Shown here: positions 1-11,740 of the stretch, one piece after another
Layout of the letters: each line of letters opens with the position of its first letter
How positions within the stretch are numbered: position 1 is the first letter of the stretch
Assembly (NCBI GenBank): GCA_030141605.1
Contig: JAQGDQ010000081.1
Location: 352,397-416,396 of the forward strand
Direction: 5' to 3'
Origin: Tubiluchus corallicola
Taxonomy: Eukaryota > Priapulida > Priapulimorpha > Priapulimorphida > Tubiluchidae
Length of the DNA: 64,000 bases
The notes under the pieces: generated by a model
The model's database searches: none
What the model saw: the letters and a program-made list of their open reading frames with translations, nothing else
Told to the model about the DNA's origin: nothing
Made by a program: the position numbers and the translations under genes

Positions 1-130
1 TATCTCGTTTTGATATTAAGTTAAGTTAGATTGTGTTACTGTTTTGTATTTATGTCAGTTATTATTGATTTGTTGTGCTATTGTTGACCTACTATCCCGT
101 GGTCAATAAAACTAACTAACTAACTAACTA
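1..130 (+). mobile_element. 3' end of a non-LTR (LINE-like) retrotransposon or SINE
   Basis: The left edge is T-rich, then reads into CCCGTGGTCAATAAAA (AATAAA at 105-110), followed directly by a five-copy ACTA tetranucleotide tail (111-130). A poly(A)-signal-like hexamer running straight into a short tandem tetranucleotide is the usual 3' end of CR1/L2/RTE-like non-LTR elements. The body lies outside the window, so the clade cannot be assigned. An ordinary gene 3' end next to a microsatellite is the alternative. Confidence 0.4.
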
Positions 131-540
131 TTGATAGTTTTCTTTGGAGATATCTTTTGAATGACTGCACAAAAGTATTGTGAACTTGCATTACGCTGAG
201 CTAATCGTCTCATTACAAGAGATGAAAAATCGTAAAGTTTTTTCCTTTTGGGCAAAAAAGGATAAAGAAACGAAACAAGTTTTCAAAGCTCCGACGCCCT
301 ATTGAAAGCCATCAGAAATAAACAAACGACACCTTAAATACCAAAAGTTTCCACCAAACTTGCGAAGAAACTGGCTAATTGTTTACTTTTGTTTATTCTT
401 GTGCAGCGTCCAAGAAGACACAAACTTTCAAAGTTTATTTAAAGAACAAACATTTTTTTCTCTTATAAAGGAAGAAAAATTCCTGAGAAACGAGGCGAAA
501 ATGTTTCACACAGAAAGGAGACGAAGTTAACAAATACTAT
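131..540. other. Intergenic, no feature seen
   Basis: AT-rich sequence without a coding signal, recognisable repeat or RNA gene. Confidence 0.5.
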
Positions 541-690
541 GCGAATAAAATGAATGAATGAATGAATGAACGATGGAGTGAATGAACGAACGAATGAGTG
601 ATTGAGTGAATGAGTGATGAGTACAATGAATTAATGGAAGAATGAACGAATGAATGAGTGAGCGAATGAATGAATGACTGAATAAATGTG
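541..690. repeat. Degenerate GAAT tetranucleotide array
   Basis: About 150 bp of GAATGAAT units drifting into GAACG, GAGTG and GATTG variants. It resembles the arrays at 30.4-30.9 kb and 36.06-36.27 kb. It encodes nothing recognisable. Confidence 0.85.
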
Positions 691-1280
691 AGTCGACGGA
701 TCAACCAACAAATCAGTACCTAAACTGACTTACCATTCCACTGCCATACGTCAATCACCAATCGGAGAATCCGTTCATTACTCGGTTAGTTGGTGGGTTT
801 TATATCCTTACGACCCTCTAAGTTGCCGGCTAGCTAAGAATGAGGGGCCACGGTCCATAGTGTAGTTTTGATAAGCTTTTCTTGTTTTTCAAACTGTACT
901 GTATGTGCATGCAGGAATGGAAAAATTTAATAATGCCACTGTTATCCGTTCCAGACAGGCACTAAGAACTATCCATGTGCGAGACACAAGTAGCACTTTT
1001 TTCGATACTATCTCTTTTTTTTTCTTAATTTCATCTTCAGTCCTCTCTTTTTCTAATGTCCACCGACATGTGTGCTCTTTGCTCTTTAACACACATTAAA
1101 TCATTTGATTTAATCAATTTTTGGAAGCTTTTTCTTGATTTCGCCGACTTCATAACATTGCAGATCGTATCCTCTCACATTTTACACGAAGGAGGCCCCA
1201 AGTGAACTCTTCTTTGAAATGACATTTGTAATTTTCGCAAGTAATAACAGATTTAGTTTAATTTCGTGTGCCTTTTTCAC
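691..1280. other. Intergenic, no feature seen
   Basis: The short overlapping ORFs on both strands (889-1099) show no recognisable protein and no splice context. Confidence 0.5.
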
Positions 1281-1620
1281 TTCTTCTGGTATCACATCTG
1301 TGTTAGTTCACCATGGTGACGTATTCAAAGTACAAATAGATGTAACTATGGTGATCATGTAAGACAAGGAACAGTTTTGTAAAACTAAACTGCTTCTTCT
1401 AGTGTAACAGGTATGTTCGTCATGGTGACTTCTACGATGTAAAGTGTAATGAGAAGTAACTATGGTGATTATTTTCATTAGGAATAGTCTTGAAGATCAA
1501 ACTGCCTCCGTAAAGAAGGGCGTTCTCCATAGTGGCCTTTCCGTACTAAATTGTAAATAAGAGGAAAAGTGGATGCCCTTTTGATATAAACACGGCGAGT
1601 TTTTGAAATGTTGGTACTCA
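1281..1620. repeat. Tandem array of a ~112-bp unit, about three diverged copies
   Basis: The unit starts at CTTCTTCT (1281, again at 1393). CATGGTGAC recurs at 1312 and 1421, AACTATGGTGAT near 1344 and 1458, and AAACTGC at 1388 and 1499, giving a period of about 109-114 bp. A third, more diverged partial copy runs from about 1511, with CCATAGTGG and TACTAAATTGTAAATAAG matching CCATGGTGAC and TACAAATAGATG of the first. Aligned by eye. Confidence 0.6.
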
Positions 1621-2419
1621 AAAGGCCACTTAAAAATAACGATTTCAATAGTGTAAATAGTATAATAGTAATGTACATTATTAGTTGTATTTAAATTTTG
1701 AGATGAGCTCCCAACATTCCCTTAATCCTCTGCGCTAAGCCTTTTTAGGGCTTCCCAACGGAACCGAGGTGGTATGCATAATTCTGATGCTAGCTTCTGT
1801 ATCTTCCAATGATCATTTTTAGAAAACCAACAAAGACCATTTTTACACAAAGTTTGTTGATATAGCCATTACTTGAACTTCAAGGTATTTGAACTGCGCT
1901 GCTTAGGTAGAGCCAGGTACTGAGCTGCATAAACAGCACCACAGCCCACTGTTAGATGACAATCATGACAGATTTCATATCCTTCAAGGATTTCTATCTT
2001 AAGCAAGACGTCAATTATGTCTGGACTTCTCAGTTCTGGTCAGCGTAAACTCGGTTGAAACTGACGTAGTAACTTCAGAAGTTGCTAGTGGAATATTTGC
2101 CTACCAGCCAATCAGCGTGGAAAACACAACATATCTGACTTTGTACAAACAAGTTAGGCAGCCAGGCTCATAAAAGTCAATATGTGCATAGCGATAATCA
2201 CTCACACTTATACCTGTTTCTGTGATCAAGTCCACATTGTTGACTTTCTTTTCGCGCTCGACCCAAAGAGCTTGTGAATACGGGAATAAAATGAAAAAAA
2301 TAAACCCGAAGTTCTTTATGCTTAGATGCTAGTTCTATGTAGTATAAGGTAACCGTTTGCACATAGCAATTTAATGAGATTATGGTGTTAGGCGTGTAAA
2401 ATAGGAAGGAAACGAGGAA

Positions 2420-2420
<1 letters not shown>
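1621..2420. other. Intergenic, no feature seen
   Basis: No coding or repeat signal beyond general AT richness. Confidence 0.5.
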
Positions 2421-2422
<2 letters not shown>

Positions 2423-2506
<84 letters not shown>

Positions 2507-2552
2507 GAGAGGGAGAGAGAGAGGCTGGAGGCAGGGAGGGAGGGAGGGAGTT

Positions 2553-2645
<93 letters not shown>
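2423..2645. repeat. Long (GA)n microsatellite, interrupted
   Basis: Two long GA runs flank a G-rich interruption (about 2503-2563) containing GGGA repeats. The poly-Ser/Leu reading frame across it on the minus strand is an artefact of the repeat. Confidence 0.95.
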
Positions 2646-2648
<3 letters not shown>

Positions 2649-5170
2649 AATAATCGGCTAATAAAGGCTATTAAACCAACAGCAATCGAACATATAATAC
2701 GGTCGTTCATTTTAGAGGCCAAGTCATCCATTACATTTCAAGCATTTGTAGTCAAATAGTCAACCAATTAAATAATTCTTGTAACTGTTAGTGTACAGTA
2801 ATTTAATCATATTGTTGTGATTGATGCATGTAATTGATCAATTTTCAAAACTTATTCATGAAAAAAAATATTCGCAACTTTAAGAAAGTCCTGTAAACGG
2901 AGAAAAGGAACTGGAAGACAGTGTTGCTTGGAGAAAGAGAGCACTTGTGATCGTGCTTATCACGCCTCTCTTTTTCAATCCGCGGAGAATCTGGCCGTGT
3001 TTACATCAATCGTTACAAGAGTATTCACAGATAATTACTATTTGCTTAGTAGTGTGTTTGCAGGGTTAGCATCAATGGAAACATGGAGAAGAGGCGATGA
3101 TTGGGATTATCTAAGCAAAGAGGAAAACACTATCACCACTTACATCAGCTCAGCTATTACGTTTGGCAAGGCTCAGAAAATGCTTAACCCTAACCGGATA
3201 ATTGTTAACCCGCCTTGCCTAACAATGTCTCTGGTTTCTGCATCTGTGGTTCAGCGGTAGCACATGCCACAGTGATAAATGAGTGTCACACCTTTGCGTG
3301 ATTAGACTGTAGATTATGACGGTAGTCAGGAGTAGCCGTGGCTAGTGGGGCTGCACTGATAGGAATTTCTATAATCACAGCCTTAATGGCATTTAATCAA
3401 CATTGCTATTGCTTGGTAACAGTATCTCTCTCACAATGGGGAAGCATAAGGATAAACATCACCAGGTAAAGGAACCCTATTCTTAGGATTACTTAGAAGG
3501 ATTGATGTACAAAGGACTGTAAGTCATTTGACCAATGGTCCTTTCTTCATACCCCATTTTGAACTAGAAAGGCAGTTATTAAGTCTTCTAAAATGCATCA
3601 CATTGAAGTTGCAAAATTAGTGTCATGAACATATTACAGATGAAACTGTGTTAACGGACGTACCGTTGTCGATTTTATTTGCCCCTAAGGTGTGACACAA
3701 TATCAGTTTACCGTGCGCAGATTTACGAGAAAACATCTTAATTAAATAAATCAATATTGTGACATTAATCTTATTACTTTAAAAAAATACATACATCAAA
3801 ATCAACACACGCCATGAAGCATTAATTGAGGCTGGTGTTGCCAGAACGGATGAGAAGGGAAGGACTAGTTTAATTATCAGTAAAACTGATTTAATTAAAG
3901 AATTTTTGCGCTGAAAGTCCGAGGGCTACTCATTGTGAAAACACGCTGCAACCCACGTTTCTGTAACTGTCGTAGTTTTGCCTGATTTCTGAACATTTTC
4001 CGCGCCCTGGACGCGTTGCACGTGAGTTCTCTTTCTGGATCCTCATCGGGCCAATCACGGTTGACAATGATTAATCGTGTAAGTATAACTCAACCCTATA
4101 CCTGCGGCAAATTTCATGATTTCATCTTTTTTATACCCTGCAATAAAATCATGCCAGACAATGGCTGCCTTTGTGAATGGCATCCCTGGGCTGTAGGCCT
4201 AGCTTGTAGGACAGGTGGGGATGAGCAGAGCTGCACATAGTACTTTAATACTTTAATCCCCCCGCCCTAATACATTATGCATGCACATATGCTATCGGCG
4301 CAACAATTTGCTACCCCTTTGTGCTACCTCTTTTTGTGCCTGTGGGGGAGAATGGCAGTCTGTTTACCTATCATCGTTTTGCGTTTTATACACACGTGAT
4401 TACAGGAGTTATAAGGTATTATTTGTCGAATATGGTGTTTGCTTTGCGGATTAGTTAACCGTGGATTTCGGTTAGCGGCGTCTGGTGGTAAAATTCGTCC
4501 ATTGTTAGCGCGGTTTTTCTTACTGCCGCTCAAAGCAGAGAGTTATTATGGTCGTCTAACCCCAGTAGAAAAAGCGACGAATTCCGTTAATCTTAACCTC
4601 ACATTAAAGCAGTGTTTACCTGTAAGAGTTGTGCATTCTTTTTAGCAGATCGCGCCACATGTTTTTTATTTTCCTCCACTAAAATGCAAGTTTAAGGAGC
4701 GCCCCAGTTGTTTTGGTAACCCAATTTGTTATTCTGTTGTTTTGGTTTCTTGTAAATACCGATTTGCTGCCAGTTTTAAGACTATTTCGTTGTTTTCTGT
4801 CTATTTCCTTGAGTGGAGAGCCCAGTATTTTTCACTGTTCAATGATTTTTTTTATTCACTAGTATTATGCATGGACATAAATTTTGTAGCGGTTCGGGAG
4901 ATTACGACGATAGAAAAGATGCGGTTAAATGGCGCAGTGACCGATGCACGGCAACAGACATGATTGTTTGCGCACTGTTTATATTTACTCAGAGGAGTAA
5001 TAGTAAACAAGCGGAAGAGTTTCGTAAACAAATCAGATAACACGGCAGCTGTGGTCTTGCTGTTCACAACAGGAAGAAGCCAGACAGTGAGGAATGATTG
5101 ATATTCTTTCTCCCGAAGCCAGATTTTTGGACGTTGGAGTTCGTCACTGTTGTGACGCGAATGAGGGCAA
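2646..5170. other. Gene-free stretch
   Basis: Mostly AT-rich unique-looking sequence. An open frame of 110 codons at 2928-3260 has no recognisable domain, signal peptide or splice context and is not called. No RNA gene was seen. Confidence 0.45.
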
Positions 5171-5177
5171 CAGAAGA

Positions 5178-5633
<456 letters not shown>

Positions 5634-6255
5634 GTACTTGCGTTTTGCTGAAAGTGAAACCACGCACATGCGCTATAGTGGAAAACTTCAGCTGCTTGTC
5701 TGCTCACCGACAGGTGTAACCGATCGGATTTTGTTACTGGAGAGTCTGAACTGAATGAGCGCTAATATTTATATAACTGTTGACCACTTGAAAGAAGCCC
5801 TACTCTAATGAGTTTTGCTGAAATTGATCTGTGTTGTGGTATGTTGAATAAACACGTGAGCCGTGTGCCATAGACCTAGGTTTTCTTTGCACATGCATTC
5901 ATATACATGAAGCTCGTTAGACTTGCTATATCCGAGAGGTATTAAAATAAACATCGCCTCGATTTAACCTCGTGTTAAGTAAACTCTTACTGTTTTTGGC
6001 ATGGCGGCTTTTGGAAGAACTAGAGGCGGCATCTGTCGGCAATATGGTTGAAACTTACAAAAAAGTTCACTCGAAGTTTTAAAGTGGCTTTAAAGGAAAT
6101 GCTCATTTAATGGGATACTTTTGAGTGACTACACAAATTAAAATGATGCAAAACGTGTGTAACTGTAATAGTTTACATACATATGTACCTTGTATGTACC
6201 ATGTATAAGGTGTTAGGCATGTAATGACGGGTAACCTTATTAGCTTTACAGACCT
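5634..6255. other. Intergenic, no feature seen
   Basis: No supported gene or repeat. Confidence 0.45.
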
Positions 6256-6259
6256 TTTT

Positions 6260-6382
6260 ATTCTGCTGCGACTGCTGCGTCGCTGTTGCTACTTCTGCGT
6301 CGCTGTTGCTACTTCTGCTGTTGTGTTGCTATTGTTGTTGTTGCTGCTGCAGTTACTACTGCTACTGCTGCTGTTACTACAC
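6260..6382. repeat. Imperfect CTG/TTG triplet repeat with a 21-bp sub-repeat
   Basis: CTGCGTCGCTGTTGCTACTT occurs twice in tandem at a 21-bp period (about 6278-6318), then imperfect TTG/CTG/CTA triplets follow. Confidence 0.8.
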
Positions 6383-7540
6383 TGTCAATGAAAGAAATTT
6401 TTCTAAGGCAGCAGTTTGATCTGCAGAATGGTTAAGGAAACGCTTCCACATACAATATATATAGCTAATACTTGCTTTTGTTGAACGAGATATCCAGACT
6501 GCCTGTGAGAGAAATATTAGCGTTTCAGAGAAGGGAAATTGGACTACAGGTTGACAGATTCACTTAATGATTGGGACATTGATCTTCCTGCAAACGTCTT
6601 CAGTTGTATGTAATTTTACCAGGATATCAAACCATTAATTGTGAGAGAATAAATTAAAAGCTGTTCTGATCATGCAAATTTTAAAATCAGTCCACATTTC
6701 CATTGAAGTTAAATTTAAAAAAACTCCACTGTAATAGTAACGCGAGTAGATGTGTATTTTATGTATTAATATTGAAAAACAAAAAAACTAATGGGATGTC
6801 ATTGAACAATAAAAAAAATTGTCAGTGTTATGGATAATAGCTGGAATATAGCTTTTGAGTTGATTAAAACTTTGAAAAGTGTAATGACATTCTGACATAT
6901 GCCCTAGTGAATATGGAAATTTACGGGGCAAAAAGATTGCAAACGAATGACAGTTTACAGAATGATTGTTTCGTTCGAACTAATTGAATGAAACGTAACT
7001 GATTGCAGACGGGTTCCCTTGTAGGAATCGTCCCGTTTTTCCTGTTTAGCCAATTTTACTATCAATATTTACGGGATTCAAGATGTCTGCTGGCAGGGAG
7101 ATGTCACTAGCTGCGCGAATGTTTTGGCTCGAGGGCAGAAAAAACAAATTTTGTTTACAAATACGCAGTAGCATGCGGTTTCTGTCGCAATGTGTGCAGA
7201 AGAACAAGAACGTGTTGATCCAAACAGCAAAGCTATGACAAGTTTACAGCTTTACGTTTTGACAAGTTAGATTTTGCTGCAAATGTATAAATTTCGTAAT
7301 ATTAAACAGAAACGTCGGTCATTCTTTTTGTAATTGTTAAGCACGTTGGCTTCCGAAGTGAGGACTGAAAAATGTGTTCACAAACTTAACTGCTGGAAAA
7401 AGTGGTTCCTGGTAGTTTGAAAAAAGATGAGACTTGTGATGACCTATATATGTATATAATTAATTAAATCTAAAAATTCTAAGAAAAAGCTAAGCACAGT
7501 ACGTCATTTTTGAAAGGCTGCTTAAAAACGTCTGTTTGAA
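6383..7540. other. Gene-free AT-rich stretch
   Basis: No recognised features. Confidence 0.45.
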
Positions 7541-7830
7541 ATGTACAAATTTTCTTTATTTTTTTAATTTAATTTTTGTTCGTATTTATGTGTGATTTGT
7601 ATTGAGTTCTTTTTGTATTGAATTGTATTTAGTAGTGTAACTTGTGGTTTACAGTGTAAATTGTATTTTGCAACTTGTCTTTTACATCTATCAGTTTAAA
7701 GTCTGTCTTCAATGTCTTGTGTTTTATTTAATTTAACTTTATTGCAAATGAAGAACTTGTAAACAAATGTGTTATAGTTAAGTTGTACTGATGTAAAATT
7801 TTAATTGAATAAATGAAATAGATAAACGTC
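7541..7830 (+). mobile_element. Possible LINE-like 3'UTR and tail
   Basis: A T/TG-rich stretch ends in TTGAATAAATGAAATAGATAAA (about 7804-7825) before unrelated sequence. This composition and an AATAAATGAAAT-like end resemble 3'UTRs of invertebrate non-LTR elements. There is no coding remnant, so the call is weak. AT-rich spacer is the alternative. Confidence 0.25.
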
Positions 7831-7942
7831 TGCGTTCTAGCAAGCAAGCAAGCATTCTCTACAGCGGATAAAAGCCATTCGTCTGCACTCTGCACTTGCA
7901 GTTAATGTACATGTGTTCCCGAATTGTTAAATTGAAAAATTG

Positions 7943-8561
7943 TCTTAAAGGAAGACAGGATGATTTTTCATACACTACCCAATTTTCGAATCCGATAAAA
8001 ATTATACATTTTAACACAATTAATACTGCAAAACCGTTCCTAGTAATTAAACTATAAATTAAAAACTTAACTAACGGCGAGCCCAACTATTGATGACATC
8101 ACTAATTAACGTTATTTTCAACAGCAAAAATATTCCATTAACGTGTTGCGCGTATTTGCGAAAGCGATAATTGAAGTGCAACAGTAAGAATTTCAGTGTG
8201 TTGTACTAAAACTAGGCAAGTTTTATGATAAAAATTCAAATTTCAAATTTACCGCTGTGCTCACGCATGAGCTGTCGAATTTATGTAGTTCGACACAAGC
8301 TAACACATCTGAACTGAGAGGTGCAGCGCCTGTTTTCTGTGCAATGCGTTTCCGAAATGCAGGCGCTAATGCATGGTCTAACTATCGAATGGCGAAATGC
8401 GTGTAACAACAAATAACTAGTGGCGCGAACGCGAAATTGTCTTTGTAATAATTCTTTCACGTAAATCATTTTTGGAAAAATAGTACGTTTTCTTTCAATA
8501 TTTTAAAGCGTAAATTGTTTTGACCTACAGTTTAAGATTGGGTCCGGTTTTGCTTTAAATA
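7943..8561. repeat. Dispersed repeat of ~620 bp, copy 1
   Basis: Collinear with 44600-45220 in the same orientation. Matching blocks include GATTTTTCATA, CTTAAYTAACGGCG, the block TTTCAAATTTACCGCTGTG with CACGCATGAG, ATGCAGGCGCTA, GCGAATGGCGAAATGC-like sequence, TTCTTTCAATA, and CAGTTTAAGATTG with CCGGTTTTGC at the end. Divergence is substantial, suggesting an old interspersed element. No protein-coding remnant or terminal repeat was seen, so the class is unknown. Confidence 0.8.
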
Positions 8562-8587
8562 AATTTAACTCGCTTCTACTAGCAACT

Positions 8588-8765
8588 TGGTTGTTGCTGC
8601 AGTTGATGTTGCTGTTGTTCTTACTGATTACTGTTGTAGTTGCTGTTATTGTTGTTGCTGCTGGTGGTTCTATTGTTGTTGCCGTTGCCGTTGCCGCTGC
8701 CGTTGTCGTTGTTGTTGTTCATTGTCGCTGTTAGTTGCAGTTGCTACTGCTGCTGCTCATTTCCT
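8588..8765. repeat. Imperfect TTG/CTG triplet repeat
   Basis: TTG, CTG and CCGTTG triplets. The 71-codon Cys-rich reading frame across it is repeat-derived. Confidence 0.85.
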
Positions 8766-9298
8766 TCTGTACCAAAATGCGCGACAATATGATCAAAATT
8801 GACGTTTAACTCCCTATTTGAAGAAAACTGCTAGCTGAACTTGTTTTTGTTATGGAAAGCAGTCTACGAATTTTCAACGGCGGAAACTGCTTATTGGCAA
8901 AATTTGATCCAAGATTCATGAATGCTTAGCAGCAAAGCAGACATATGTTCGGCTCGTAAAAATCTCCGCATGTTGATGCTATCTCGTTCCAACCAAATCT
9001 CAATAATTCTTCTCTTCTTAAAATAAATATAATTCCCGGGTAAATGGAAGGAATTTGAATGAGTTATAGTTTGGGCGCTGGAAAGTGACACTTTGCTTTT
9101 ATGAACTTGGCTGTTTGCTCGAATATATTGCGGTTATGAGATATGGTAGAACGGATAAGTGTCTACTAGGAATAGACAAGATAAGGGCGCGAGAGAAATG
9201 AGAAAAACTATGTTTGAATGCTAAGTTTATGATTGCATTCTAATCTCGTCATTTTGAATTTCCTAGTGGAGTCCTGCAGTTATACAGATAGATAAGCT
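8766..9298. other. Intergenic, no feature seen
   Basis: No supported gene or repeat. Confidence 0.45.
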
Positions 9299-9302
9299 GA
9301 AA

Positions 9303-9665
9303 ATGATGGCTAACGACAACCATGATAACGATGGCAGTAATGTGTGTGGAGCTTGTGATCGAGGTGCTGTTGGTGATAATGATGATGACTATAATGATAA
9401 CGACAATGACGACAATGACAAGGACAGTGATGATGATGGTGATGATGATAATGATGATGACTATAATGATGACGCTAATGACGACAGTGGCAAAGACAGT
9501 GATGATGATGGTGATGGTGATGATGATTATTGATGTTAATGATGATCATGGTGATGATGATGATGATGTTGATGGTATGATGATGATTACCGATGTTAAT
9601 GATGGTGATGGTAATGATGATGATGATGTTATTGTTGTTTATATTGTGATGATGAAGTTGATAAT
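9303..9665. repeat. GAT/GAC triplet repeat with a ~72-bp higher-order duplication
   Basis: An imperfect GAT-type array. AATGATGATGACTATAATGA occurs near 9379 and again near 9451, showing a segmental duplication of about 72 bp. The plus-strand frame 9303-9533 stays open as an Asp/Asn-rich stretch because the periods are multiples of three. There is no signal peptide, no Kozak-like start context and no evidence of transcription, so it is treated as a repeat, not a gene. Confidence 0.85.
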
Positions 9666-9743
9666 GTTAGGAGTAGATTAAATTTAACTGGTCTTGGTGG
9701 AGTTGACGTTGTTAGTAGTAATGAAGAAGAAAGGATCAAAAGC

Positions 9744-9763
9744 AGTAGTAGTAGTAGTAGCGA

Positions 9764-9827
<64 letters not shown>

Positions 9828-9832
9828 TGCCA
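9744..9832. repeat. AGC/AGT triplet microsatellite
   Basis: AGT units, then AGC units interrupted by GAC, then AGT again. Confidence 0.95.
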
Positions 9833-10440
9833 AACTGTTTGAGTAGTGAAAATCGCTCAGTTAATTTTCGGCAGTAACGATTTTTTTCGGTATACACCTT
9901 CCACTGTACTTTTAGCTTCACTGGCTTCCTTTGTTTTAGCATCTTCTGTTGAATTGGTTACTCACATTCATAATGATTTAATGCTGACGTAAACCTATTT
10001 TTTAGACTACACGGACAAAATCAAGGCTGTCCAGATCTTAAAGTGTGTACGAAAAGCCACAAGTGCTAGATCCTCTCCATACTGTGAAATTTTAATGTTG
10101 CAAAAACACGTTCAACATCTATCAGGGGAGTTGTTTGAATTTTTGACGCCTCGTCAGTAAGCGATGCTCAAGAAGAACAGGGTAAAAACAGCCGCTGTTT
10201 AGACAGCGCTGCGTCTTCCAGCTGCAATTCATTGCCAATTAAAAGCGGATGTAAAGCTTTCAAAATAAACACGAGTCGCTTTTTCGAACTCACACGCGCT
10301 GTGGTTAAAATTGCAGCCGATAGATGGCGGTGCACGTGAACCGTTCTCTAAAACAACTTCGAGTCCCAGTGTTTTAGTCTTGTGTGACTTTTTAGGCGGC
10401 TGTGAGTAGTTTTCTGTTTTTGCGACTGCAGCTATCAACG
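9833..10440. other. Intergenic, no feature seen
   Basis: No supported gene. Confidence 0.45.
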
Positions 10441-10445
10441 TCCAA

Positions 10446-10570
10446 TTATTTTTGTTGTTGTTTTTGCTGCTGTTGCTGGTGGTGGTGCTGGTGGCGGCGG
10501 TTGCTGCTATTGCTGTTATTTTCGTCATCGTCGTCGTCATCATCGTCGTCGTCATCATCGTCATTAATAA
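10446..10570. repeat. Compound TTG/CTG/GTC-ATC triplet repeat
   Basis: TTG and CTG triplets, GGTGG variants, then CGTCGTCATCAT units. Confidence 0.9.
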
Positions 10571-11590
10571 CATTTATTATTAAATTTTGATCAGAAAAAA
10601 TATTGACTAGTGTCCACTTGATGCTAGTGTTAACTATTGATTTAATATTTAATTGACATAACAATTACGAAGTGCAAATTTTTAATACAAAAAACCTAAT
10701 TTCAAATTTATGTACAACGTATTGTTCCTGAGTTTTGAAATATGAGATTTTCCTCCTAATAACTTTCTTAATTCTTCTCTAATAGCCTGTCATTTGCAGC
10801 TGATTTCATACAAACCATTAATGGATGCCGCTGTTGTGTGTAAGATTATGCGGGCGTCTTTGAGTGAAAGCATTAATTCTATAATGCTGTTGAACTTTCA
10901 ACAAGATTTTCCCTTTAAAGTTCGATGTCTTATTCGCTACTATAATTGTCAATAAATTAGGCCTATTCTGCATTATGGTATTATGGGTAAATTTTCTCAG
11001 GTCCGGTTTAATAAAGAAGCCGTGTTTCCTCTTTGTCGGCAATGTACCAGTGATCACCATGTCATAGGGCTCCACATCTGTTGCTGTTTTACTCGATCCT
11101 CATTAAGCAGTTAGCACTCGCTCGGCCGATCTTGTTAACTGAAATCTGATCTCCTCTTGGACCTACTAATGTCAGTTCCTGATGTGACTGATGTCATTGT
11201 CACCGCGTATGTTTGTAATTCGACATTGCTTACTTGCTTTTCTTGTATGTCATACATGATTGATGTTTGGACACTACCAGAGTGGTGGGACATTGTCTTT
11301 GCATGCTCTTGACCTTGTTTTATGCAGTCTGTTGAATGGTATTTTGAAATCACGAAAGTCTCAGATGATGGTATTGATGGTTCACCTCATTTGTACGTTT
11401 CATCCGTTACCATGTCGTCCACACGTACCCCGTTTCCTAAACTGGAATAAAGGAAAGATTTGTAAATTTTTATCTACGCCCTTTTCCCATACGATAGACA
11501 AGTGTTCATAAAATGCATAACGTGCTGCAATATGCATGTTAGCAAGCGAAACCTCAGAAGATTAGTAGATTAGAAATAGAAATAGAAGGT
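10571..11590. other. Intergenic, no feature seen
   Basis: Several short ORFs on both strands without recognisable similarity. No repeats noted. Confidence 0.45.
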
Positions 11591-11595
11591 TAAAA

Positions 11596-11740
11596 ATGTC
11601 TATCTCCTTCTGTTCCCCTTCTCTCATTCCTCTCTCTGTCTCTTTCTCTCCTTCTTTCTCTTTCTGTGTGTGTGTGTGTGTGTGCGCGTGTGTGTGCGCG
11701 CGTGCGTGCGTGCGTCTGTCTCTCTCTTTCTCTTTATCTC
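11596..11740. repeat. CT/GT/GC dinucleotide compound microsatellite
   Basis: A CT-rich flank, a GT run from about 11666, GCGC/GTGC alternation, then CT again. Alternating purine-pyrimidine sequence here is of the Z-DNA-prone type. Confidence 0.9.

Noticed and set aside
2198-2731. 177-codon Ser/Leu-rich frame
   Set aside because: It is the GA microsatellite read on the minus strand; there is no independent coding evidence.
2928-3260. 110-codon plus-strand frame
   Set aside because: No family, signal peptide, splice sites or poly(A) signal in register.
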